The translations under genes were made by a program, and so were the position numbers. Below the pieces are notes generated by a model. The model did no database searches, was not told the DNA's origin, and saw nothing but the letters and a program-made list of their open reading frames with translations. Source: Burkholderiales bacterium (GTDB lineage: Bacteria; Pseudomonadota; Gammaproteobacteria; Burkholderiales; Burkholderiaceae_C). Taken from it: a stretch of DNA of 7,570 bases. Positions 1-6,388 of this stretch are shown here, piece after piece (position 1 is the stretch's first letter; every line of letters starts with the position of its first letter). The stretch spans positions 1-7,570 of the forward strand of contig JAABTC010000076.1 in assembly GCA_011390055.1 (NCBI GenBank). Direction: 5' to 3'.

Positions 1-726
1 GGTTTGCGCAGCGAGCGCGGCTATCTCGCCACGCGCCTGTTCCAGTGTCAGCGACTTGCGGTACAGCAGGCGGTACATCTGCTTGACGGCGTCGAGGCGC
101 TCGGCATTGAAGCCGCGCCGCTTCAGGCCTTCGGCATTGAAGCCGTGCGCCTCGGCTGGGTTGCCGGCGGCGGTGAGGAACGGCGGCAGGTCTTGCGAGA
201 GTCGGGTCTGGAAGCCCGTCATCGCGTGCGCGCCGACGCGCACGAACTGGTGCACCCCCGACAGTCCGCCGAGGAAGACCCAGTCGCCCAGGTGCACGTG
301 GCCGGCCAGCTGCACCGCATTCGCCAGGATCGTGTGGCTGCCGATCTGGCAGTCGTGGGCCACGTGCACGTAGGCCATGACCCAGTTGTCGTCGCCCATC
401 GACGTGACGCCGCGGTCCTGCACGGTGCCGGTGTTGAAGGTCGTGAACTCGCGGATGGTGTTGGCATTGCCGATGTGCAGCTCGGTCGGCTCGCCGGCGT
501 ACTTCTTGTCCTGCGGCGGACCGCCGAGCGCCGCATGCGGGCCGATGCGGTTGTCGGTACCGATCGTCGTGCGGCCGTCGATCACGCAATGCGGTTGCAC
601 CTGCGTGTTGGCGCCGATGCGCACGTGGGGGCCGATCATGCAGAACGCGCCGATGCTGACGCCCTCGGCCAGCTCCGCCTCGGGCGCCACCACGGCGCTG
701 GGGTGCACGGTGACGCCGGTGCGCAT
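1..726 (-). CDS. lpxA: UDP-N-acetylglucosamine O-acyltransferase (LpxA), 3' end cut by window edge
   Basis: LpxA performs the first, reversible step of lipid A synthesis: transfer of R-3-hydroxyacyl from ACP to the 3-OH of UDP-GlcNAc in the cytoplasm. I read 242 codons with no stop from ATG at 724-726 to base 1; E. coli has 262, so about 20 residues are missing. The left-handed beta-helix (about 5-185) is followed by the start of the C-terminal helical domain. Conserved positions, each one lower than E. coli: D73/K75 in QDKKYAGEPT, H121 and catalytic H124 in HVAHDC, H143, H159, and R203/R204 in GLKRRGF. Two differences stand out: N98 replaces H99, and F172 replaces G173, the acyl-chain ruler. 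The start lies 10 bases after the fabZ stop with only a weak AGGG close upstream. lpxB is expected beyond the left edge. Confidence 0.97.
   Translation of the reverse strand, partial: MRTGVTVHPSAVVAPEAELAEGVSIGAFCMIGPHVRIGANTQVQPHCVIDGRTTIGTDNRIGPHAALGGPPQDKKYAGEPTELHIGNANTIREFTTFNTGTVQDRGVTSMGDDNWVMAYVHVAHDCQIGSHTILANAVQLAGHVHLGDWVFLGGLSGVHQFVRVGAHAMTGFQTRLSQDLPPFLTAAGNPAEAHGFNAEGLKRRGFNAERLDAVKQMYRLLYRKSLTLEQARGEIAALAAQT
101..145 (-). repeat. lpxA: 15-base direct repeat inside lpxA
   Basis: The plus-strand 15-mer tcggcattgaagccg occurs exactly at 101-115 and 131-145, a period of 30 bases. It is in frame in lpxA and encodes GFNAE twice (residues 195-199 and 205-209), giving GFNAEGLKRRGFNAERL. 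The flanking EGLKRRGF is conserved in LpxA generally, so only part of the identity is unexpected. Confidence 0.8.
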
Positions 727-736
727 CGCCCTGGGC

Positions 737-1177
737 TCAGCGGATCTTGCGCATCGTGCAGGTGAGCTGGGCTTCCGCGGCCAGCTCGCCGGCCACGCTG
801 GCCTTGCCGGTGAACTTGTAGATGCCGACCTTCACTCGGTCGAGCGAGACGTCGAGCATCAATTGGTCGCCGGGTTCGACCGGGCGCTTGAAACGCGCGC
901 CATCGATGCCGGCAAAGTAGTAGACCGAATCGTCGTCGAGCTCCATCCCCGTCGACTCGAAGCTCAGCAGTGCGGCGGCCTGCGCCATGGCTTCGAGCTG
1001 CATCACGCCCGGCATCACCGGGCGGCGCGGAAAGTGGCCCATGAAGTAGGGCTCGTTCACGCTGACGTTCTTGAGTGCCAGGATGCGCTTGCCCGATTCG
1101 ATCTCGAGCACCCGGTCGACCATCAGGAACGGATAACGGTGCGGCAGCTTGGCAAGGATCTGGTGGATGTCGAGCAT
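737..1177 (-). CDS. fabZ: 3-hydroxyacyl-[ACP] dehydratase FabZ
   Basis: FabZ dehydrates R-3-hydroxyacyl-ACP to trans-2-enoyl-ACP in the type II fatty-acid elongation cycle. It competes with LpxA and LpxD for 3-hydroxyacyl-ACP. The 146 residues form a single hot-dog domain (E. coli 151). The signature LPHRYPFLMVDRV lies at 11-23, the catalytic His in GHFPRRPVMPGV is H48, and the catalytic Glu in LEAMAQ is E62; the spacing of 14 equals E. coli H54/E68. YYFAGIDGARFKRPVEPGDQL (87-106, in part) is the conserved central block. The frame stays open far upstream through lpxD, so the start had to be chosen: ATG at 1175-1177 gives MLDIHQILAKLPHRYPF, aligning with family N-termini, and follows the lpxD stop by 11 bases. 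No convincing Shine-Dalgarno is present, so translation probably depends on coupling with lpxD. Confidence 0.97.
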   Translation of the reverse strand: MLDIHQILAKLPHRYPFLMVDRVLEIESGKRILALKNVSVNEPYFMGHFPRRPVMPGVMQLEAMAQAAALLSFESTGMELDDDSVYYFAGIDGARFKRPVEPGDQLMLDVSLDRVKVGIYKFTGKASVAGELAAEAQLTCTMRKIR

Positions 1178-1188
1178 GGCAGGTGGGC

Positions 1189-2160
1189 TCAGGGACCGTT
1201 CTTTTCGAGGTTGCGGATGCGTTCGCGCAGGCTGTGCAACTGGCGCAGCGTGGCCGCGTTCTTTTCCCAGGACGCATTGTCGTCGATGGGAAACACGCCG
1301 CTGTAGAGGCCCGGCTTGTGAATCGAGCGTGTCACCACCGTGGCCGCCGAGATGGCCACGTGGTCGGCGAGTTCGAGGTGGCCCAGCACGATCGCGCCGC
1401 CGCCGAACGTGCAGTGCGCACCGATGCGCGCGCTGCCGGCGATGCCGACGCAGCCGGCCAGTGCACTGTGAGCGCCGATGCGCACGTTGTGCCCGACCTG
1501 CACCAGGTTGTCGAGCTTCACGCCGTCCTCCAGCACGGTGTCTTCCAGGGCGCCGCGGTCGATGCAGGTGTTGGCACCGATCTCGACGTCGTCGCCGATG
1601 CGCACGCCGCCGAGTTGTTCGATCTTTTCCCAACCACCGGCATGCGGCGCAAAACCGAAACCGTCGGCGCCGATCACGGCCCCCGGGTGAACGATGCAAC
1701 GCGCGCCGATGTGCACGTTGTCGGCGATGACCACGCGCGCGCCGATGCGCGTGTCGGCACCGATGCGCGAGCCCGCGCCGACCACCGACAGCGCGCCGAC
1801 ATGGGCACTGGCAGCCACGTCGGCGGCCGGGTCGATGACCGCACTCGGATGGACGCCCGCGCGGGCCACCGGCCGCATGCGTGGCGCCCACCATTGCGAC
1901 AGGCGGGCGTAGTAGCGGTAGGGATCGGGCGTGACGATGGCCGCGCCGCGCGCTGCAGCCTCGTCTGCCAGTTCGGGGCCGACGATGACACAGGCGGCGC
2001 GAGTGCCCGCCAGCTGATTGCGGTAGCGCGGGTGGGCCACGAAACCGATGGCCGAAGCGTCGGCCGATTCGAGGCTGGCGATGCGTTCGATGGCCAGGTT
2101 GCCATCCCCGAGCAACTGACCGCCCAGGGCAGCGACGATGTCGGCAAGCGTGACGCGCAC
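1189..2160 (-). CDS. lpxD: UDP-3-O-(3-hydroxyacyl)glucosamine N-acyltransferase (LpxD)
   Basis: LpxD catalyses the third step of lipid A synthesis, moving an R-3-hydroxyacyl chain from ACP to the 2-amino group of UDP-3-O-acyl-glucosamine in the cytoplasm. The 323 residues compare with 341 in E. coli. An N-terminal uridine-binding domain (about 1-98) is followed by a left-handed beta-helix of hexapeptide repeats (about 104-275; many IGA, IGD and IGAD turns) and a C-terminal helical tail (300-320). Signature GADGFGF lies at 164-170. H224 in QVGHNV matches the catalytic His239 of E. coli. V275 aligns with E. coli M290, reported to limit acyl length. The start is GTG at 2158-2160, giving MRVTLADIVAALGGQL, which aligns with the family N-terminus; upstream in-frame codons offer no ATG and the ribosome site is weak. 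The stop lies 11 bases before fabZ. Confidence 0.97.
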   Translation of the reverse strand: MRVTLADIVAALGGQLLGDGNLAIERIASLESADASAIGFVAHPRYRNQLAGTRAACVIVGPELADEAAARGAAIVTPDPYRYYARLSQWWAPRMRPVARAGVHPSAVIDPAADVAASAHVGALSVVGAGSRIGADTRIGARVVIADNVHIGARCIVHPGAVIGADGFGFAPHAGGWEKIEQLGGVRIGDDVEIGANTCIDRGALEDTVLEDGVKLDNLVQVGHNVRIGAHSALAGCVGIAGSARIGAHCTFGGGAIVLGHLELADHVAISAATVVTRSIHKPGLYSGVFPIDDNASWEKNAATLRQLHSLRERIRNLEKNGP

Positions 2161-2177
2161 GGCCGCGTCGCCTGCGG

Positions 2178-2681
2178 TCAGCGGCCCGCGTTCAGCGCGT
2201 CGATCACCTTCTTGGTGATGTCCACGCGCGGGCTCCAGTGCACCGCGTCCTGCAGGATCAGGTCGTACTTTTCCTGGTCGAAGATCTGCTTGATGACCTT
2301 GTTGGCCCGCTCGACGACACCCGAGAGCTCTTCGTTCTTGCGCTGGTTCAGGTCTTCCTGGAACTCGCGTCGCTTGCGCTGGAAGTCGCGGTCCTGTTCG
2401 ACCAGGTCGCGCTGGCGACGGCCGCGCTCGGCTTCCGACAGCGCCGGGCCATCCTTGTCGAGCTTGTCGGCCGCGGCTTTCAGGCGGCTGGCCACGTCGG
2501 CCAGGTCTTTCTCGCGCTTGCCGAATTCGGTTTCGAGCTTGGCCTGCGCGGCCTTGGCCGGGTTGGCTTCGCGCAGCACGCGTTCGCTGTTGACGTAGCC
2601 GATCTTCAACTCCTGGGCCTGCGTCACCGCCGTTGCGGCCACCAGCAGTGCGGCAGCCCCGAGGGTCTTGATCATGTTCAT
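2178..2681 (-). CDS. skp: Skp/OmpH periplasmic chaperone
   Basis: Skp is a trimeric periplasmic holdase that binds unfolded outer-membrane proteins leaving the Sec translocon and carries them to BAM. The 167 residues are close to the E. coli length of 161. A signal peptide (hydrophobic 7-19) likely ends after TQA at residue 22. The mature protein starts with the short strand LKIGYVNSERVL (25-36), followed by a long charged, Lys/Arg/Glu/Gln-rich helical region (about 42-132) forming the tentacle hairpin. It closes with the body segment YDLILQDAVHWSPRVDITKKVIDAL (139-163, in part), typical of the OmpH family. The first ATG (2679-2681) overlaps the bamA stop as TGATG, favouring coupled translation; a second in-frame Met two codons later is an alternative start that would hardly change the signal peptide. 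Sequence identity between Skp homologues is low, but fold pattern and position between bamA and lpxD make the call secure. Confidence 0.96.
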   Translation of the reverse strand: MNMIKTLGAAALLVAATAVTQAQELKIGYVNSERVLREANPAKAAQAKLETEFGKREKDLADVASRLKAAADKLDKDGPALSEAERGRRQRDLVEQDRDFQRKRREFQEDLNQRKNEELSGVVERANKVIKQIFDQEKYDLILQDAVHWSPRVDITKKVIDALNAGR

Positions 2682-2683
2682 CA
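2679..2683 (-). other. bamA/skp stop-start overlap (TGATG)
   Basis: The bamA stop TGA (2681-2683) and the skp start ATG (2679-2681) share one base. Together with the weak upstream ribosome site this suggests that Skp synthesis is coupled to BamA, its partner in outer-membrane protein assembly. Confidence 0.9.
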
Positions 2684-4984
2684 GAAAGCAGTCCCGATCT
2701 GGAATTGAAACTTCTGGATTCTATCGGTGGGCTTGCTGCGCAAGGGGGTGCCCCAGCTCAGCTTCAACGGGCCCACCGGCGAGATCCAGGACAGGCCGAT
2801 GCCTGCCGATGCGCGCAGGCTGTCGAGATCGATCTTCTCGTTTTCGCCCCAGACGTTGCCGGCATCGGCGAACCCGAACAGGCGCAGCGACTTGTCGTTG
2901 CCCCCGCCAGGAACGGGCACGTACAGCTCGGCGTTGACATTGAGCTTGCGGTTGCCGCCGATGTAGTTGTTGGTGACGTCGACGATGCCCAGCGATCCCT
3001 GTTCGAAGACGCGCACCGAACCGAGGCCGCCACCGAAGAAGTTCTTGAAGATCGGGTAAGGCTTGTTGCCCAGGCCCTTGCCCCAGCCCAGCTCGCTGTT
3101 CAGGCCAAAGGTGAAGCGGTTGGTGATCGGGATGAAGTGCTGGTACTGCAGGTTGGCACGCAGGTAGCGCACGTCGCCCGCGACCGACCACTCCAGGTTG
3201 ACCCGCTGGTACTTGCCCGTGGTCGGCGAAATCGCGCTGTCGCGGTCGTCGCGCGCCCAGCCGAGGGTCAGCGGGATCGCGGTGCTGGAGGAACCGTAGA
3301 GCTCGCGGTAGTCGCGGTAGCTCTTGTTGGTGACATTGCCGGCAATGCGGGTCGACTCGAAACCCAGGCCGACGAAGACGGTGTCGAACTCCGAGAACGG
3401 CACCCCGAAACGGATGGTCGCCCCCGGGGTGATCAGTTCGTACTCTTCGCCCTGGCTGTTGATCGGCTTGGTCGTGCGGTAGAACAGGTCGACCGCACGC
3501 GAGATGCCGTCGATCGTGAAGTACGGATCGACCGTCGACACCACCAGTGTCCGGTTCGACTTGCTGGTGTTGAGCTCCAGGCCCAGGTAGTTGCCCGTGC
3601 CGAAGACGTTCTCCTGCTTGATCGACGCCGTGAACGAGACCTTGTCGCTGCTGGAGTAGCCGGCACCGATCAGCAGGTTGCCGGTCGGCTTTTCGGTGAC
3701 CTTGATCGTCAGGTCGACCTGGTCGGCGGTGCCCGGCACCTCTTCCGTTTCGACCTCGACATCCTTGAAGTAGCCCAGCCGGTCGACGCGGTCGCGCGAG
3801 AGCTTGATCTTGCCGCCGTCGTACCAGGCCGACTCGAACTGGCGGAACTCGCGCCGTACCACCTCGTCGCGCGACTTGTTGTTGCCCGCCACGTTGATGC
3901 GGCGCACGTACACGCGGCGCTGCGGCTCGGCCACCAGCACCACCGCCACCTGCCCGTTGACGCGGTCGATCTCCGGGCGCGCCTGGGTGCGCGCGAAGGC
4001 GTAGCCGTACAGGCCATAGAGGTCGCCGAACAGCTTGGTGGTGGCCGCGACGTCTTCGCTGCGGTACGGCTGGCCCGGGCGGATGCGCACCAGGCGCCGG
4101 AATTCTTCTTCCTTGCCGAGGTAATCGCCTTCGAGCTTGACCCCGGTGACGGTGTAGCGCTGGCCTTCACGCACGCTGATCGTGACGCTGATGTCCTGCT
4201 TGTCGGGCGAGATCGTGACCTGCGTCGACTCGATCTCGAATTCGAGGTAGCCGCGGTTGGTGTAGTAGGCGCGGATCGTCTCGAGGTCGGCATTCAGCTT
4301 GCTGCGCGAGTACCGGTCGGTCTTGGTGTACCAGGTGAGCCAGCCCCCGGTCGTCTGCTCGAGCAGGCCGAGCAACGTGCTTTCGGAAAACACCTTGCTG
4401 CCGACGATGCGGATCTCCTTGATCTTCGCTGCGTCGCCCTCGCTCATCGTGAAGCTCACGTTGACCCGGTTGCGCTCGAGCGGGGTCACGGTGGTCACGA
4501 CCTCGGCACCGTACAAGCTGCGCGTCAGGTACTGGCGCTTGATCTCCTGCTCGGCGCGGTCGATCAGCGCGCGGTCGAAGGGCAGGCCCTCGCCGATGCC
4601 CGAATCCTTCAGCGCCTTGGACAGGGTGTCGTTGTCGAACTCCTTCAGGCCGACGAAGGTGACCGCGGCGATGACCGCGCGCTCTTCGACCACCACCACC
4701 AGCACCTTGCCGTCGATCTCGACGCGCACGTCCTTGAACAGGCCGGTGGCGAACAGTGCACGCAGCGCGGCCGCGCCCTTCTCGTCGCTGTAGGTGTCGC
4801 CGACGCGAAACGGCAACGAGGCGAAGACCGTGCCGGGGTCGGTGCGCTGCAAGCCTTCCAAACGGATGTCGGCGATGATGAAGGGCTCGGCCGCGCGGGT
4901 CGAAGCCGCCGTGCCCAGGGCGCCGAGGGCGACCACGACGGCCGCGACCGGGCGCAGCGAGTGACGAACGGTGGAAAAGTGCAT
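2681..4984 (-). CDS. bamA: BamA outer-membrane protein assembly factor (Omp85 family)
   Basis: BamA is the essential core of the BAM complex, folding and inserting beta-barrel proteins into the outer membrane. The 767 residues are slightly fewer than in E. coli (810). A signal peptide (basic start, hydrophobic 12-27) likely ends after STRA at residue 31. Five POTRA domains follow at roughly 33-102, 103-183, 186-274, 275-353 and 356-432, then a C-terminal 16-strand barrel from about 434. The protein ends in FQFQIGTAF, with the C-terminal aromatic typical of outer-membrane barrels. The barrel segment GGGLGSVRVFEQGSLG (651-666) is the loop-6 region, but it reads VRVF where the family has VRGF. 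The ATG at 4982-4984 was chosen because it gives a complete signal peptide; no clear Shine-Dalgarno is seen, and a small hairpin occupies the 27-base gap after rseP. The stop codon shares one base with the skp start. In E. coli bamA belongs to the sigma-E regulon; no such promoter was recognised here. Confidence 0.98.
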   Translation of the reverse strand: MHFSTVRHSLRPVAAVVVALGALGTAASTRAAEPFIIADIRLEGLQRTDPGTVFASLPFRVGDTYSDEKGAAALRALFATGLFKDVRVEIDGKVLVVVVEERAVIAAVTFVGLKEFDNDTLSKALKDSGIGEGLPFDRALIDRAEQEIKRQYLTRSLYGAEVVTTVTPLERNRVNVSFTMSEGDAAKIKEIRIVGSKVFSESTLLGLLEQTTGGWLTWYTKTDRYSRSKLNADLETIRAYYTNRGYLEFEIESTQVTISPDKQDISVTISVREGQRYTVTGVKLEGDYLGKEEEFRRLVRIRPGQPYRSEDVAATTKLFGDLYGLYGYAFARTQARPEIDRVNGQVAVVLVAEPQRRVYVRRINVAGNNKSRDEVVRREFRQFESAWYDGGKIKLSRDRVDRLGYFKDVEVETEEVPGTADQVDLTIKVTEKPTGNLLIGAGYSSSDKVSFTASIKQENVFGTGNYLGLELNTSKSNRTLVVSTVDPYFTIDGISRAVDLFYRTTKPINSQGEEYELITPGATIRFGVPFSEFDTVFVGLGFESTRIAGNVTNKSYRDYRELYGSSSTAIPLTLGWARDDRDSAISPTTGKYQRVNLEWSVAGDVRYLRANLQYQHFIPITNRFTFGLNSELGWGKGLGNKPYPIFKNFFGGGLGSVRVFEQGSLGIVDVTNNYIGGNRKLNVNAELYVPVPGGGNDKSLRLFGFADAGNVWGENEKIDLDSLRASAGIGLSWISPVGPLKLSWGTPLRSKPTDRIQKFQFQIGTAF

Positions 4985-4993
4985 CGGGAAGGT

Positions 4994-5010
4994 GCGCCCG
5001 CGAAGGGCGC
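4994..5010 (-). promoter_or_regulatory. Small perfect GC hairpin in the rseP-bamA gap
   Basis: On the transcript the stem GCGCCC, loop TTCGC and stem GGGCGC form six uninterrupted G-C pairs. It starts two bases after the rseP stop codon and ends nine bases before the bamA start. There is no following U-run, so it does not look like an intrinsic terminator. It could slow ribosomes, protect an mRNA end or affect bamA initiation; the structure is seen in the sequence, any function is inferred. Confidence 0.5.
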
Positions 5011-5011
5011 T

Positions 5012-6388
5012 TCAGTGCAGGCCCAGCAGGCGGGCCACGTCGTTGGAAAGGGCGATCGACATCAACAGCAGCATGATCAGCGCACCGCCGCGCTGGAGCC
5101 ACTTGAGCCACAGGTCCGAGACCGGGCGGCCGGAGACGGCCTCGAAAAGATAATACATGAGGTGTCCACCGTCGAGCATCGGCAGCGGCAGCAGGTTCAG
5201 CACGCCCAGGCTGATGCTGACCAGGGCCAGGAAGCCAAGGTAGTAGGCGATGCCGCGCACCGCCGACTGCCCTGCGTAGTCGGCAATCGTCAAGGGGCCC
5301 GACAGGTTCTTCAACGACGCCTCGCCGATCAACATGCGCCCGAGCATCTTGACGGTCAGCGCGGACACCTCCCAGGTGCGTTCGGCCCCCTTCAGCAGGC
5401 CGTCGATGGGCCCCGACTGGACCTTGACGGTCTCGGGCATCGCACCGACGAAGGCGTCGATTCGCCCGAGCCGCTGTGCGCCCTCCGTGACGACCCGCGG
5501 CGTCACCGGCACCTCCAGCGTGCGTCCGTCGCGCTCCAGGCGCCAGGTCATCGACAGCGCACGGCCGTCGGCGTCCAGCCGCCGGATGCGTTCGCGCAGC
5601 TGCTGGGCATCGACGATCGCCACCCCGTCGATGGCCGTCACCCGGTCGCCCTGGCGCAGCGCGGCGGCCGCCGCCGGCCCGCCGGCCTTGACCTCGCCCA
5701 GCACCGCTTCGCTGAAGGGCGCCCCGAGGCCGATGACCTTCATCAGCTCGGCGTCCACGTCACGCCGCTCGACGCGGTCGAGTTCGAGCGTCACCTCGCG
5801 CGCGCCGCGGCCCGAGGCGTCGCTGACGCGCAAGGCCAGGCGTTCGCCGTCGAGCACCGCCTGCGTGATCTGCCAGCGCAACTCGGTCAGCGAGGGCAGC
5901 GCCTGCCAGTCGGTGCCTGCAGTTGATGCACGCGACCATTCGCGCACCCAGTCGCCCGATCGCATGCCAGCCCGCTCGGCCAGGCTGCCTGCCACAGGCG
6001 CGCTCAGCACCGCCTTGGGCTCGTCGACACCGACCCAGTGGGACGCCGCGTAGAGCAGGATCGCCAGCAGCAGGTTGGCCACCGGGCCGGCCGCCACGAT
6101 GGCCGCACGCTGGCGCAGCGGCTTGCGGTTGAAGGCCTGCGACACCTGGTCGGGCGCCACCGTGTCTTCGCGCTCGTCGAGCATCTTGACGTAGCCCCCC
6201 AGGGGCAGCGCCGACAGCACGAACTCGGTGCTGTCGGGCGTGGCCTGCCGGCGCCAGATCACACGCCCGAAACCGACCGAAAAGCGCAGCACCTTGACGC
6301 CGCACCAGCGCGCCACCTGGTAGTGGCCCCACTCGTGCACGACGATCAGGACCGCGATCGTCACCAGAAACGCCAGGACGGTAATCAT
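5012..6388 (-). CDS. rseP: RseP site-2 zinc metalloprotease (regulated intramembrane proteolysis)
   Basis: This is an inner-membrane S2P-family protease. In E. coli it cuts RseA within the membrane after DegS, releasing sigma-E, and also clears leftover signal peptides. The 458 residues compare with 450 in E. coli. Visible elements: zinc-binding HEWGH at 18-22 inside the first membrane segment (about 3-22), the membrane-associated GGYVKM at 64-69, a second hydrophobic segment around 94-118, two periplasmic PDZ regions (roughly 123-205 and 220-298; the second contains GGPAAAAALRQGDRVTAIDG), a third membrane segment about 378-400, the third zinc ligand in NLLPLPMLDGGH (398-409, D406 matching E. 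coli D402), and a last membrane segment about 432-449. Trp in the middle of HExxH, where E. coli has Phe, is a conservative change. The ATG at 6386-6388 overlaps the dxr stop, and a weak GAGAG lies seven bases upstream. The substrate here is presumed to be an RseA-like anti-sigma factor, which is not in the window. Confidence 0.97.
   Translation of the reverse strand: MITVLAFLVTIAVLIVVHEWGHYQVARWCGVKVLRFSVGFGRVIWRRQATPDSTEFVLSALPLGGYVKMLDEREDTVAPDQVSQAFNRKPLRQRAAIVAAGPVANLLLAILLYAASHWVGVDEPKAVLSAPVAGSLAERAGMRSGDWVREWSRASTAGTDWQALPSLTELRWQITQAVLDGERLALRVSDASGRGAREVTLELDRVERRDVDAELMKVIGLGAPFSEAVLGEVKAGGPAAAAALRQGDRVTAIDGVAIVDAQQLRERIRRLDADGRALSMTWRLERDGRTLEVPVTPRVVTEGAQRLGRIDAFVGAMPETVKVQSGPIDGLLKGAERTWEVSALTVKMLGRMLIGEASLKNLSGPLTIADYAGQSAVRGIAYYLGFLALVSISLGVLNLLPLPMLDGGHLMYYLFEAVSGRPVSDLWLKWLQRGGALIMLLLMSIALSNDVARLLGLH
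6385..6388 (-). other. dxr/rseP stop-start overlap (ATGA)
   Basis: On the minus strand the four bases ATGA contain both the rseP start (6386-6388) and the dxr stop (6385-6387). This arrangement normally indicates translational coupling by ribosome re-initiation. It ties an isoprenoid gene to the envelope-stress protease in one transcript. Confidence 0.95.

Noticed and set aside
4..765. A 253-codon plus-strand open frame opposite lpxA
   Set aside because: It is the shadow of the lpxA hexapeptide repeats; the minus-strand reading is a clear LpxA with catalytic residues in place.
1178..1894. N-terminal extension of fabZ through lpxD, since the frame is open to 1894
   Set aside because: The extra residues are Arg/Gly/Ala-rich out-of-frame lpxD sequence with no similarity to FabZ; the ATG at 1175-1177 gives the family-standard length.
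2161..2177. Possible hairpin (CCGC/GCGG) in the skp-lpxD gap
   Set aside because: Only four base pairs with a seven-base loop; this is expected by chance at this GC content.
1075..2598. A 507-codon plus-strand open frame opposite fabZ, lpxD and skp
   Set aside because: It is antisense to three confirmed genes, and its composition mirrors their reverse complement (repeating GADA/RADA patterns from the hexapeptide repeats of lpxD). It has no domain of its own.
3037..3042. GAACTT on the minus strand resembling a sigma-E -35 element
   Set aside because: It lies inside the bamA barrel coding sequence, encodes conserved residues (KNFF region), and has no matching -10 element or downstream gene start at a suitable distance.
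2705..5926. A 1073-codon open frame on the plus strand opposite bamA and rseP
   Set aside because: Its translation is low-complexity, rich in Ala, Arg, Asp, Val and Gln, with no recognisable domain, and it is fully antisense to two unmistakable genes. Long antisense frames are expected in high-GC coding DNA with strong third-position bias.
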